From assembly GCA_026129255.1 (NCBI GenBank), contig JAHCIJ010000001.1:186001-250000 (forward strand): a stretch of DNA of 64,000 nucleotides, in the 5' to 3' direction. The position numbers and the translations under genes are program-made. The notes below the pieces were generated by a model. That model worked only from the letters and a program-made list of their open reading frames with translations. It did not search any database and was not told where the DNA came from. Source of the stretch: Anaerolineales bacterium (lineage in GTDB: Bacteria; Chloroflexota; Anaerolineae; Anaerolineales; UBA11579). This document shows positions 31,654 through 40,528 of the stretch, piece by piece. Numbering within the stretch: position 1 is the first letter of the stretch; the number at the start of each line of letters is the position of its first letter.

Positions 31654-33474
31654 GTGGTACAAGGATATACAGACCCAATTGACCTCAAGCAGGTCGTCAG
31701 TCAAAAGCGCTTCAAAGGCCTGGTGGGCCTGTTGCAGGGCAATTACGGCGCCTATGCGGCGGCCGCATTCAGCCTGACCGTCTCAGCGCTGTGCCGCTCT
31801 GCTGTGTATTTGCTGCTGGCCTACTTTGTGGATGATGTGCTCGGCCAGCCCAACTTCCAGACCCAGGTACCTCTGGTGGCGCTTGGCTTCCTCGGCCTGG
31901 CCGTGGTGCAGGGCCTCTTCACCTACGCCAGTGGCACGCTCTCCGGCCGCACCGGTGAGCGCGTGGCGCGCCGCCTGCGCAACTACCTGTATGACCAGTT
32001 GCAGCGCCTGAGCTTCGGCTTCCATGACCGCACCAAGACCGGTGAGCTCATCCAAAAGGTCACCTCGGATGTGGACGCGGTGCGCCGCTTCATCGCCCAG
32101 GAGTCCATCGAGTTCGGGCGCATCATCAGCCTGTTCCTGGTGAACTTCGGCCTGCTGCTCTATATCAATACGCGTCTGGCCTGGCTCTCGGTCATCTGTG
32201 TGCCCATCACGGTGGGCATGTCGATCTTCTTCTTTGGCCGCATCTCCAAGGCCTACGAGAACTTCCAGAATCAGGACGGTGTGCTCTCGGCTGTGCTGCA
32301 GGAAAACCTGAGCGGTGTGCGTGTGGTGAAAGCTTTTGCCCGCCAACGCTACGAGATCGATAAGTTCGAGAAAGAAAACTGGAGCAAGTACCTGCTGGGC
32401 CGCAAGCTGCTCATCTGGCACTCCATTTTCTGGCCGGTGTCTGACATCATCACCGGCGCGCAGATGCTGTACGGCTTCTACCTCGGCGCACAAATGACGG
32501 TTGCTGGCATCCTGACCCTGGGTGACTACATCGCCTATGTCAGTGTGCTGGTCTGGCTGCTGTGGCCGATCCGCAACCTGGGCCGTGTCATCGTGCAGAT
32601 GAGCCAGGGCCTGGTCTCGTTTGACCGCGTGTCCAGCATCATCAAAGAAGAGCGCGAACCGCTGGACGATGGCGACTACCAGCCTGAGGACAAGCCGCGT
32701 GGCGAGATCGTCTTTGAGAATGTGAGCTTTGAATATGAGTCGGGGCAGCCGGTGCTGAACAACATCAGCTTCCGCGCCGAACCGGGCCAGGTGATCGCGC
32801 TGCTGGGCTCCACTGGCTCGGGTAAATCCAGCCTGGTGAGCCTGCTGCCGCGTTTTTACGACTACACCAGTGGCCGCATCCTGTTGGATGGCGTGGAGCT
32901 CAAGCGCTACTCACGCCGCCACCTGCGTGAGAACATCGGCATCGTGCTGCAAGAGCCCTTTCTGTTCTCGCGCAGCATCCGGGAGAACATCCGCTACAGC
33001 GTAGCCGATAGCATCCCAGACAGCGATATCGAGCAGGCCGCCCGCGCCGCCGCCGTGCATGACGTCATCAACACCTTCCCCAAGCAGTACGAGACGATGG
33101 TGGGTGAGCGCGGTGTCACGCTCTCCGGCGGCCAGAAGCAGCGCATCACGCTGGCACGTACCCTGCTCAAGAACCCGGCCATCCTGATTTTGGATGACGC
33201 CACCTCTTCGGTGGATACCGAAACCGAGGCCGAGATCCGCGCCGCGCTCAAGCGGCTGATGGAAAACCGCACCACTTTCCTCATCGCGCATCGCATCCAG
33301 AGCGTGATGCTGGCCGATCTCATCCTGGTCTTTGACCAGGGCAAGATCGTGCAGCAGGGCAAGCACGAAGAATTGCTGGCGCAGGACGGCATTTACCGCA
33401 AGGTCTTCGACATTCAAACGATGATCGAAGAAGAAGTGCAGCGGGAAGTGGCCTCTGCGACAGGTCAGGACTAA
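31654..33474 (+). CDS. ABC exporter half-transporter, subunit with non-canonical Walker B
   Basis: A 606-residue fused membrane/ATPase protein (six TM segments at about 35-320, then ATPase). Walker A is GSTGSGKSS, the Q-loop LQEPFLFS, the signature LSGGQKQR and the switch His lies in IAHRIQ. Walker B ends LDDATSS, so the catalytic Glu is replaced by Asp. Paired with the next gene's degenerate signature, this is the asymmetric pattern of heterodimeric exporters such as TM287/288. The GTG start is preceded by AGGAG. The substrate (lipid or drug) is unknown. The second subunit gene starts 2 bases after this stop. Confidence 0.92.
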   Translation: MVQGYTDPIDLKQVVSQKRFKGLVGLLQGNYGAYAAAAFSLTVSALCRSAVYLLLAYFVDDVLGQPNFQTQVPLVALGFLGLAVVQGLFTYASGTLSGRTGERVARRLRNYLYDQLQRLSFGFHDRTKTGELIQKVTSDVDAVRRFIAQESIEFGRIISLFLVNFGLLLYINTRLAWLSVICVPITVGMSIFFFGRISKAYENFQNQDGVLSAVLQENLSGVRVVKAFARQRYEIDKFEKENWSKYLLGRKLLIWHSIFWPVSDIITGAQMLYGFYLGAQMTVAGILTLGDYIAYVSVLVWLLWPIRNLGRVIVQMSQGLVSFDRVSSIIKEEREPLDDGDYQPEDKPRGEIVFENVSFEYESGQPVLNNISFRAEPGQVIALLGSTGSGKSSLVSLLPRFYDYTSGRILLDGVELKRYSRRHLRENIGIVLQEPFLFSRSIRENIRYSVADSIPDSDIEQAARAAAVHDVINTFPKQYETMVGERGVTLSGGQKQRITLARTLLKNPAILILDDATSSVDTETEAEIRAALKRLMENRTTFLIAHRIQSVMLADLILVFDQGKIVQQGKHEELLAQDGIYRKVFDIQTMIEEEVQREVASATGQD

Positions 33475-33476
33475 CT

Positions 33477-35309
33477 ATGGAAGATTACACAGAGTTTCAA
33501 GAAGAAGAATTTTCTACCAAGTTCAACGGTAGCACCATCCTGCGCATCCTCAGCCAGTTGAAGCCGCACTGGCCCTGGGTGCTGGGCTTTCTGATCGCCA
33601 TCACCCTGGTCTCTGGCCTGGACTCGTACTTCACCTACCTCAATAAGCGCATTATTGATGAAGGTGTGGCGCAGCGAGACATGGGCGTGGTGTTTGAGCT
33701 GATCAAGCCGTATGCTGCGCTGTTGCTGGTGCAGGCGATAGCCGTGTTTGCCTTCATCTGGCTCACCGGCGTACTGGGCGAGCGCGTGCGCTACGACCTG
33801 CGCAAGAAGATGTTCGAGCACCTGCAGAACCTCTCGCTGTCGTACTACAACCGCACCCCAGTGGGCTGGATCATCTCACGCGTCACCTCGGATTCAGACC
33901 GAGTGGCTGAGCTTGTCACCTGGGGCATGTTGGATACCACCTGGGGCATTATGAACATCATCACGGCGACCTACTTCATGATGATCATCAACTGGCAGCT
34001 GGCGCTGATCGTGTTCGCCTGTATCCCCGTGCTGGTGGTGGTGGCCTCGTGGTTTCAGAAGCGCATCATCAAGGAGTACCGCGAGGTGCGCAAGATCAAC
34101 TCGCGCATCACCGGCGCCTACAACGAGAACATCACCGGTGTGCGCGTGGTCAAATCGCTGGGCCGCGAGGGCGCTAATCTGCGCGAGTTCAGCGGCACGA
34201 CGGGCGAGATGTACAAGGCCGGCTTCCGCGCCGCCTGGCTCTCGGCGCTGTTCCTGCCCGTGGTGCAGGTCATTACCGCCATCTCGCTGGGCAGCATCAT
34301 CTGGTATGGCGGTATCCAAACCGAGTTCGGCGGCATGACCCTAGGCGGTATCCAGGCCTTCATCGCTTACATGACCTTCATGCTCTTCCCGATCCAGGAA
34401 ATGGCGCGCGTCTATGCAGAATTGCAGCAGGCCGTGGCCTCGGCGGAGCGCATCTTCTCGATGATCGACGCCCAGCCCACCGTGGTGGACCTGCCGGGCG
34501 CGCAAGACCCGGGTAGCCTGCGCGGCGACATTGTCTTTGACAATGTGCGCTTCGCCTATGACGATGCCCCCGACGATGCGGTGCTGAGTGACTTCAATCT
34601 GCACGTCAAGCAGGGTGAGAACATCGCCCTGGTCGGGCCGACCGGTGGCGGCAAGAGCACCATCGTCAATCTGATCTGCCGCTTCTACGAGCCCTCGCAG
34701 GGCCGCGTGCTGATCGGCGGGCGTGATTACACCGAATTCAGCCTGCACGGCATCCAGTCGCGCATCGGCATCGTGCTGCAAACGCCGCATCTCTTCTCGG
34801 GCACCATTCGCGAGAACATCCGCTACGGGCGCCTGGAGGCCAGCGATGCCGAGGTGGAAGCCGCTGCCAAGCTGGCCGGCGCGCACCACTTCATCATGGA
34901 GCTGGACGGCGGCTACAACGGCCAGGTGGGCGAGGGCGGTACGCTGCTTTCGGTAGGGCAGAAGCAGCTCATCAGCCTGGCGCGCGCCGTGCTGGCCGAT
35001 CCCGAGATATTTGTGATGGATGAGGCCACCAGCTCGGTGGATACGCTCACCGAAGCGCTGATCCAGCAGGGCATGGAAACAATGATGAAGGACCGCACCA
35101 GCTTCATCATCGCTCACCGCCTTTCGACGATCAAACGCGCCGACCGTATCCTGGTCATCGAAGGCGGCACGATCGCTGAGATGGGCAGCCACAGTGAGCT
35201 AATGCGCCAGAAGGGCCACTACTACAACTTGTACACCCAGCAGTTCCGCGAAGAGTTGACCGACAAGCAGGATCCGTTCCTGACGGGGCGGCCAGCCACC
35301 GCAAGCTAA
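33477..35309 (+). CDS. ABC exporter half-transporter, subunit with degenerate signature motif
   Basis: A 610-residue fused membrane/ATPase protein. TM domain at about residues 35-330; Walker A GPTGGGKST; Q-loop LQTPHLFS; Walker B FVMDEATSS with the catalytic Glu; switch His in IAHRLS. The ABC signature reads LSVGQKQ instead of LSGGQ. With its partner's LDDATSS this makes one active and one inactive ATP site. It starts 2 bases after the partner gene and is followed by a strong terminator, which defines a two-gene operon. Confidence 0.92.
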   Translation: MEDYTEFQEEEFSTKFNGSTILRILSQLKPHWPWVLGFLIAITLVSGLDSYFTYLNKRIIDEGVAQRDMGVVFELIKPYAALLLVQAIAVFAFIWLTGVLGERVRYDLRKKMFEHLQNLSLSYYNRTPVGWIISRVTSDSDRVAELVTWGMLDTTWGIMNIITATYFMMIINWQLALIVFACIPVLVVVASWFQKRIIKEYREVRKINSRITGAYNENITGVRVVKSLGREGANLREFSGTTGEMYKAGFRAAWLSALFLPVVQVITAISLGSIIWYGGIQTEFGGMTLGGIQAFIAYMTFMLFPIQEMARVYAELQQAVASAERIFSMIDAQPTVVDLPGAQDPGSLRGDIVFDNVRFAYDDAPDDAVLSDFNLHVKQGENIALVGPTGGGKSTIVNLICRFYEPSQGRVLIGGRDYTEFSLHGIQSRIGIVLQTPHLFSGTIRENIRYGRLEASDAEVEAAAKLAGAHHFIMELDGGYNGQVGEGGTLLSVGQKQLISLARAVLADPEIFVMDEATSSVDTLTEALIQQGMETMMKDRTSFIIAHRLSTIKRADRILVIEGGTIAEMGSHSELMRQKGHYYNLYTQQFREELTDKQDPFLTGRPATAS

Positions 35310-35318
35310 ACATGTGAA

Positions 35319-35355
35319 GAAAGAGCCAGTGCTTGCACTGGCTCTTTCTTTTTTT
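35319..35355 (+). terminator. Rho-independent terminator after the ABC exporter
   Basis: GAAAGAGCCAGTGC and its complement form a perfect 14-base stem with a 2-base loop, followed by a run of seven T. Confidence 0.93.
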
Positions 35356-35470
35356 AAAGGGATTGCGCTAACTCACATAACACTAAGCCTCGGAGCCAGG
35401 TTTAATCTTTTAGCAAGGCATAATATCGAGGTTTCTTTCATCCTTCATCTTTCAGTATTCATCTTCCCAC

Positions 35471-36481
35471 ATGGACCCCTACGAGAACTACGAACCGCCG
35501 CTGCGTCCTGAGCCCGAAGAGCCGCGGCGCCCTACGCCTCCCGAGGCTCCGCAAGCGCCGCCCGCGGCTCCCCGCCCGCTGCCAGCTGCGCCCATCACCT
35601 CGCGTGACCTCGCTGGGCGCACTACTTTGGAGGCCACGCGTGCCTCGCGGCCGGTGCGGGGCACGGGCCGCGGTTGCCTGCCTGTACGCGCACTGCTGCT
35701 CATCATTGTGGCGCTGGCCGCCTATCTGCTCACCCCGCTGCCCAACAATCTGCTCATCATGGGCATTGACCGCACGCCCGACGGCACCGATATTGGCCGC
35801 AGCGATACGCTGATTCTTGTCAGCGCCCGGCCCTTGTCTGGCCGCATTGAAATGCTCTCGATCCCGCGTGATCTGTGGCTGCCCATCCCCGGCTATGGCG
35901 AGAACCGCATCAATGCCGCCCACGCCTTCGGCGAAGGTGCGGGCGCGGGTGGTGGGCCGCGGCTGGCGCTCGAAACGCTGCGCAGCAATTTTGGCGTCAA
36001 TGTCAATCACTATCTGCGCATTCGCCTGGCCGGTTTCCCGGCTGTGGTGGATGCGCTCGGTGGCGTCACCATCACGTTGGATGCGCCTGCTGCAGGCTAC
36101 CCCGCAGGCTCACACCACTTGAATGGCACGCAAGCGCTCGCCTTCGTGCGCGATCGTAGTGGAGATGATTTCTTTCGCATGGCGCACGGCCAACTCTTTA
36201 TCGTCTCGGTTGGCAAAAAGATGCTCAATCCCTTGGAATGGCTGCGCATTCCGAGTGCATTGATCGCGTTGGATCAAGCCGTGGATACGAATCTACCGGT
36301 GTGGTTGTGGCCGCGCTTCGCATTTGTTTTTCTGCGCGCAATTGTCTTTGATGGTTTGCATGCAGTCACACTGCCGCGTGAAGCGGTTATCCCCTGGGTT
36401 ACTAGTGGCGGTGCACAAGTGTTGTTACCCAACTGGAATTTAATTCTGCCTATCATCAAAGAGATGTTCGCAGTCTTCTAA
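35471..36481 (+). CDS. LytR-CpsA-Psr (LCP) family protein
   Basis: A 336-residue protein: a cytoplasmic Pro/Arg-rich N-terminus of about 70 residues, one transmembrane helix (about 76-92) and an LCP domain. LCP hallmarks are LLIMGIDR, GRSDTLILV, LSIPRDLWLPIPGYGENRINAA (Arg residues for the pyrophosphate), and ALAFVRDRSGDDFFRMAHGQ. These proteins transfer lipid-linked polymers to peptidoglycan or proteins. The part after about residue 230 is shorter than usual. No Shine-Dalgarno sequence is seen; CATAAT at 35418 could be a -10 box. Confidence 0.88.
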   Translation: MDPYENYEPPLRPEPEEPRRPTPPEAPQAPPAAPRPLPAAPITSRDLAGRTTLEATRASRPVRGTGRGCLPVRALLLIIVALAAYLLTPLPNNLLIMGIDRTPDGTDIGRSDTLILVSARPLSGRIEMLSIPRDLWLPIPGYGENRINAAHAFGEGAGAGGGPRLALETLRSNFGVNVNHYLRIRLAGFPAVVDALGGVTITLDAPAAGYPAGSHHLNGTQALAFVRDRSGDDFFRMAHGQLFIVSVGKKMLNPLEWLRIPSALIALDQAVDTNLPVWLWPRFAFVFLRAIVFDGLHAVTLPREAVIPWVTSGGAQVLLPNWNLILPIIKEMFAVF

Positions 36482-36688
36482 TTTTTTTCTGCACGCGCGA
36501 AATTAATTACGCAAGCGTCAAGATTTTTTGTAGAAAGCTCACTTTTTTACATTTTTTATACATACAAAACATTTTTCGTACATTTTTATACGCAGTTTTG
36601 CACACGTTTTACACATGCACAGTCATATACTTTTTGTATCACGCTAACTGTTTTCAGTTAGTGCACTCGTGGAAGGAGAACCACAAAA
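36482..36688 (+). promoter_or_regulatory. T-tract-rich upstream region of the histone-like gene
   Basis: The 207 bases are much more AT-rich than the surroundings. T- or A-tracts of 4-7 bases begin near 36543, 36552, 36566, 36572, 36583, 36596, 36607 and 36631, roughly one helical turn apart, which predicts intrinsic curvature. TATACT at 36626-36631 could be the -10 box. A GGAAGGAG ribosome-binding site precedes the ATG. Confidence 0.5.
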
Positions 36689-36874
36689 ATGGCTGTTGCA
36701 AAGAAGAAAGCTGCTGCAAAGAAGAAGGTTGCTAAGAAGGCCGTCAAGAAGACTGCCAAGAAGGTGACCAAGAAGGCTGTGAAGAAGACCGTGAAGAAGG
36801 CCGTCAAGAAGACCGCCAAGAAGGCCGTCAAGAAGACCGCCAAGAAGGCTGCTAAGAAGACCGCCAAGCGCTAG
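36689..36874 (+). CDS. Small Lys/Ala-rich histone H1-like protein
   Basis: A 61-residue protein made almost wholly of Lys, Ala, Val and Thr. Imperfect repeats of the type KKAVKKTA or KKTAKKAV run from residue 5 to the end. Such composition is that of bacterial H1-like DNA-binding proteins (Hc1, AlgP tail, HU tails), so it is expected to bind DNA and condense or shape the nucleoid. There is no other domain. It has its own AT-rich promoter region and a terminator, so it is monocistronic and probably abundant. The same kind of sequence is found as a tail on the ABC ATPase at 23450-25090. Confidence 0.85.
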   Translation: MAVAKKKAAAKKKVAKKAVKKTAKKVTKKAVKKTVKKAVKKTAKKAVKKTAKKAAKKTAKR

Positions 36875-36891
36875 GTTTTCAAAACAGTCAC

Positions 36892-36926
36892 AAAGAAGCG
36901 GCGCACATGCGCCGCTTCTTTGTTTT
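36892..36926 (+). terminator. Rho-independent terminator
   Basis: AAAGAAGCGGCGC and its complement with a 4-base loop, followed by TGTTTT. Confidence 0.9.
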
Positions 36927-36936
36927 AACTTTGCGT

Positions 36937-36942
36937 CATAAT
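36937..36942 (+). promoter_or_regulatory. -10 box (CATAAT) next to the adenosine deaminase start
   Basis: CATAAT ends 6 bases before the ATG at 36949 and no Shine-Dalgarno sequence is present. A leaderless transcript is predicted. Confidence 0.45.
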
Positions 36943-36948
36943 TGAGCT

Positions 36949-37956
36949 ATGTCCAACGCGCATCCCAACCTGCCACTCATCGATCTGCATCGCCACTTGG
37001 ATGGCAGCGTACGTTTGCAAACCATCCTGGAGCTTGGCCGCCAGCACAATTTGCCCTTGCCCGCATGGGACCTTGAGGGCTTGCGGCCGCATGTGCAAGT
37101 GGCCGAGATCCAGCCAGACATTATGGAGTTCATCGCTCGCTTCAAGTGGATGGTGGGCGTAATGGTGGACTATGCCGCGGTGGAGCGTATCGCCTACGAG
37201 AACCTGCTGGACGCACAGACTGAGGGCATTGACTATATTGAGCTGCGCTTCAGCCCGGCCTTCATGGCCAGCGCTCACGCGCTCGACCCGGCGGAGGTGT
37301 GCGCCGCCGTGGCCGCTGGCGTGCAGCGCGGCATGGCCGAAACCGGGGTCAGAGCCAACCTCATCGGCATCATCAGCCGTCACTTTGGCGTCGAGCAGGG
37401 CATGGCCGAGCTCAAGGCCCTGCTGGCCCATAAGCAGCATTTTGTGGCCTTGGACCTGGCTGGCGACGAGGGCCGCTTCCCCGGCAGCCTGTTTGTGGAG
37501 CATTTCCACCTGGCGCGTGAGGCTGGCTGGCATATTACCGTGCATGCTGGCGAGGCCGCTGGCGCCGAGAGCATCTGGCAGGCCGTGCGTGACCTCGGCG
37601 CCACGCGCATCGGCCACGGCGTGCGCGCCATGGATGACCCGGCCCTGGTCGAATACCTGGTGGAGCACCGCATCGGTGTAGAGGCCAACCTCACCAGCAA
37701 CGTACAGACCAGCACCGTGCCCAGCTACGCCGCCCATCCGCTCAAAGCCCAGCTGGAGGCCGGTGTGCTGGGGACGATCAACTCAGACGACCCTGGCATC
37801 AGCGCCATTACCCTGCCGTACGAATACGATGTGGCCGCACCTCAGGCCGGGCTCAGCCTGGAGCAGATCCACCAGGCCCAGCGCAACGCGCTGGAGCTGG
37901 CCTTCCTGCCAGCTGCCGAAAAAGCCGAGTTGTTGCAGATCAAGGAGGCTCAATAA
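36949..37956 (+). CDS. add: Adenosine deaminase
   Basis: A 335-residue zinc-dependent TIM-barrel enzyme that converts adenosine to inosine. The zinc motif is LHRHLDGS (about residues 13-20); other active-site elements are HAGEAAG (about residues 200-206), GHGVRAMDD and NSDDPGIS (about residues 280-287). The length fits bacterial adenosine deaminase. It suits the nucleoside importer encoded at 22311-27622: imported adenosine would be salvaged through it, although the two are not in one operon. Its stop overlaps the next start (TAATG). Confidence 0.92.
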   Translation: MSNAHPNLPLIDLHRHLDGSVRLQTILELGRQHNLPLPAWDLEGLRPHVQVAEIQPDIMEFIARFKWMVGVMVDYAAVERIAYENLLDAQTEGIDYIELRFSPAFMASAHALDPAEVCAAVAAGVQRGMAETGVRANLIGIISRHFGVEQGMAELKALLAHKQHFVALDLAGDEGRFPGSLFVEHFHLAREAGWHITVHAGEAAGAESIWQAVRDLGATRIGHGVRAMDDPALVEYLVEHRIGVEANLTSNVQTSTVPSYAAHPLKAQLEAGVLGTINSDDPGISAITLPYEYDVAAPQAGLSLEQIHQAQRNALELAFLPAAEKAELLQIKEAQ

Positions 37957-38888
37957 TGAACGTGCTCATCACTGGCGGCAGCGGGCTGATCGGCCGCCGC
38001 CTCGCCGCCAGCCTGGTGGCCGAAGGGCATATGGTCACGATCCTCAGCCGCGACCCACAGCGCGTCACCGGTCTCCCGGCTGGTGTGCGGGCCGTGGCGT
38101 GGGATGGCCGCAGCGCGGCGGGCTGGCAGCCAGAGGCCGATGCTGCCGATGCGATCGTCAACCTGGCCGGGGCCAGCATCAAGGGCGAGGGTTTCCTGCC
38201 CAGCCGCTGGACCCCCAAACGCAAGCAACTTATTCTGGACAGCCGCGTGCAGGCCGGCCAGGCGGTGATGGAAGCCCTGCGCGCCGCGCCGCCCAAACCG
38301 CGCACCTTGCTGCAAGCCTCCGCCGTGGGCTACTACGGCCCGCGCGGCGCTGAGCCCGTGGCCGAGGATGCGGCCGCCGGGTCGGACTTCCTGGCGGGCG
38401 TGTGCCAGCAATGGGAAGCCAGTACCCAGGAGGCGGAGAGCCTCAGCGTGCGCCGCGTCGTGCTACGCACCGGCTTGCCGCTCACCTTAGAGGGTGGGGC
38501 GTTCCCGCTGTTGGTCTTGCCCTTTCGTCTGTTCGCTGGCGGCTGGTTTGGCAACGGCCGCCAATACTATCCATGGATCCATATCGAAGACTATTTGGCG
38601 GCGTTGCGCTTCCTGCTTACCACTGAGCACACCAAGGGCGCGTTCAACATCACCGCGCCGTATCCGCTGCCCAACCGCGAGTTTGCCGCCACCCTGGGCC
38701 GCGTGTTGCGCCGCCCCAGCTGGCTGCCCGCGCCGCGCTTCGCACTGGAGCTCGCCCTCGGTGAAGTCTCCACTGTAGTGCTGGACGGGCAGCGCGCGGT
38801 GCCTATGCGTCTGCTGCAGTCTGGTTTCAACTTCACATTTCCAGAGCTCGGGCCAGCCCTGCAAGACTTGCTGCAGGCGCGCGGCTGA
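37956..38888 (+). CDS. TIGR01777-family NAD-dependent epimerase/dehydratase-like protein
   Basis: A 310-residue extended SDR. The N-terminal dinucleotide motif is GGSGLIGRRLAASL; ASAVGYYG (about residue 128) holds the family's active-site region; and a DUF1731 domain forms the C-terminus (SWLPAPRFALELALGEVS). The gene for this family is often called yfcH. The substrate is unknown. Its ATG overlaps the adenosine deaminase stop by one base. Confidence 0.9.
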   Translation: MNVLITGGSGLIGRRLAASLVAEGHMVTILSRDPQRVTGLPAGVRAVAWDGRSAAGWQPEADAADAIVNLAGASIKGEGFLPSRWTPKRKQLILDSRVQAGQAVMEALRAAPPKPRTLLQASAVGYYGPRGAEPVAEDAAAGSDFLAGVCQQWEASTQEAESLSVRRVVLRTGLPLTLEGGAFPLLVLPFRLFAGGWFGNGRQYYPWIHIEDYLAALRFLLTTEHTKGAFNITAPYPLPNREFAATLGRVLRRPSWLPAPRFALELALGEVSTVVLDGQRAVPMRLLQSGFNFTFPELGPALQDLLQARG

Positions 38889-39027
38889 GCTTAGCTGGTG
38901 CGTACACGCGCACTAGTCAGACGAATTTTTGATACCAGTTGAACATTGGGTTCGCCCAATAACCTAGATTATTGCTCAGTGCGCTCCTACACTTGTGCCG
39001 ATCCAATTCACATTTGACAGGAGCAGC

Positions 39028-39543
39028 ATGGCTACGATTGGTTTGTTTTTTGGTTCCTCCACCGGCAACACCGAGACCGCCGCAGAGCGCATTCAGCAAC
39101 TCTTGCAGGCGGCAGGTCACGAGGTGAACCTCCTCAACGTCTATTCTGAGTCCATTAAGAACATGGAGCAGTACGAGTACCTCGTGCTCGGTATCCCTAC
39201 CTGGGACATCGGTGAAATTCAGGAAGACTGGAAGAACGTGTGGGACGAGCTGGACACGCTGGAGCTGGCAGGCAAGAAGGTTGCCGTCTTCGGCCAGGGT
39301 GACCAGCGCGGCTACCCCGCCACCTTCCAGGATTGCATCGGCCTGCTGGGGCGCAAGGTGCGCGAGCGCGGCGCCACTCTGGTCGGTTTCATGTCCACCG
39401 AAGGCTTTGAGTTCGACGAGTCGCTAGGCCTGGAGGATGGCAAGTTCATGGGCCTCTCTCTGGATGACGACAATCAGCGCGATCTGACCGAGGGTCGCAT
39501 TGTGGCTTGGGTACCGCAGGTCATCGCCGAATTCGGCCTCTAG
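39028..39543 (+). CDS. Flavodoxin, long-chain type
   Basis: A 171-residue FMN protein. The phosphate loop GSSTGNTETAAE is at residues 8-19; the two aromatic loops are around GIPTWDIGEIQEDW (about residues 56-69) and FGQGDQRGYPATF (about residues 89-101). The insertion typical of long-chain flavodoxins (about residues 118-140) is present. It carries electrons at low potential in the cytoplasm, often in place of ferredoxin. The start at 39028 follows ACAGGAG; the frame is open upstream to 38995. Monocistronic, with a terminator. Confidence 0.93.
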   Translation: MATIGLFFGSSTGNTETAAERIQQLLQAAGHEVNLLNVYSESIKNMEQYEYLVLGIPTWDIGEIQEDWKNVWDELDTLELAGKKVAVFGQGDQRGYPATFQDCIGLLGRKVRERGATLVGFMSTEGFEFDESLGLEDGKFMGLSLDDDNQRDLTEGRIVAWVPQVIAEFGL

Positions 39544-39568
39544 GTCACACACTTCCTGCCTAGTACAC

Positions 39569-39603
39569 AAAGGGCGAGTCATAGACTCGCCCTTTATTTT
39601 TTT
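39569..39603 (+). terminator. Rho-independent terminator after the flavodoxin gene
   Basis: AAAGGGCGAGTC and its complement with a short loop, followed by a long T-run. Confidence 0.9.
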
Positions 39604-39637
39604 CACGTTAGGCCGGCCCCACTTTCTTGCCATGCAG

Positions 39638-39732
39638 TCATCCCGAACGAGCCGCATAGCGGCGAGGAGGGATCCTTTAGGGCACAAGAAGTCTTCTTGT
39701 CATCCCGAACCGCAGCGCGGACGAAGCAATCT
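39638..39732. repeat. Two adjacent GTCATCCCGAAC repeat units
   Basis: The first unit runs GTCATCCCGAACGAGC to GAGGGATCCTTTAGG, the second GTCATCCCGAACCGC to GACGAAGCAATCT. They belong to the same REP-like group as 2714-2775. Confidence 0.75.
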
Positions 39733-39754
39733 GCAAGATTGACCTTGAAGCCAC

Positions 39755-39784
39755 AAAAACGCCAGCATATGCTGGCGTTTTTTA
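39755..39784. terminator. Bidirectional terminator
   Basis: AACGCCAGCAT and its complement meet without a loop in a perfect palindrome flanked by A and T runs. It lies just past the stop of the YugP-like gene. Confidence 0.8.
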
Positions 39785-39806
39785 TCTTGCAATTCACACA
39801 GGCTAG

Positions 39807-40496
39807 CTACCTGCGCCGCCCCATACCCAACACCAGCGAGGCATAGTACAGCAACTGCATCACCGCGGTGAACAGGGCGGCCACATAGGTGAGGGCGGCC
39901 GCATTGAGCACCTTGCTCACCCCGGATTGCTCCTCTTGGCCAATGATGATGCCGGTATCGGCCAGCAAGCGGCGAGCACGCGCCGAAGCGTCCAGCTCGA
40001 CGGGCAGCGTTGCCAGCGCAAACACGGCGCCACCGGCGAACACGATCACGCCCAGCCAGGCTAGCTCAGTGAAGTTGAGCGCAAACCCTGCCATCAGCAG
40101 GATCCAGCCCAGCCAGGAGCCAATGTTCACCATCGGCACCAGGGCGGCGCGCAGACGCAGCGGGCCGTAGTCTTCCTTATCTTGCATAGCGTGGCCCAAT
40201 TCGTGGGCGGCGATCGCCAGCGCCGCCACCGAGGTGCTCTGCGCCACGCCCTGCGAGAGGCGCAGCGCCTTGCTGCGCGGGTCGTAGTGGTCGCTCATGC
40301 GGCCGGCCACCTGTTCGATGCTTACATTCAGCCCGCCGCGCTGGGCCAGCTTTTGGGCTGCCTGGGCGCCGGTCAACCCGCTGCGGCCGGGGACCCGGCT
40401 CCAGCGCGAGTAGGTAGAGTTCACATACCACTGGGCCAGCATCATGATCAGGAATGCAGGCACCATGAAGATCAGATAACTTGAATTCAGGTACAT
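39807..40496 (-). CDS. YugP-like neutral zinc metallopeptidase (membrane)
   Basis: A 229-residue protein with an N-terminal TM helix, the zinc motif AAHELGHAMQD (HExxH type, about residues 110-120) and three C-terminal TM segments. It fits Zn-dependent membrane peptidases of the YugP/DUF-Zn_peptidase_2 family, whose physiological target is unknown. QNAQ-like features are replaced by the conserved SGLTGAQAAQKLAQRGGLNVSIE segment near the N-terminus. It is the last gene of a minus-strand series that begins with the GT4 gene. Confidence 0.9.
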   Translation of the reverse strand: MYLNSSYLIFMVPAFLIMMLAQWYVNSTYSRWSRVPGRSGLTGAQAAQKLAQRGGLNVSIEQVAGRMSDHYDPRSKALRLSQGVAQSTSVAALAIAAHELGHAMQDKEDYGPLRLRAALVPMVNIGSWLGWILLMAGFALNFTELAWLGVIVFAGGAVFALATLPVELDASARARRLLADTGIIIGQEEQSGVSKVLNAAALTYVAALFTAVMQLLYYASLVLGMGRRR

Positions 40497-40528
40497 TCAG
40501 TCCTCCGTCGTCGCCAACTAGCCAACCG

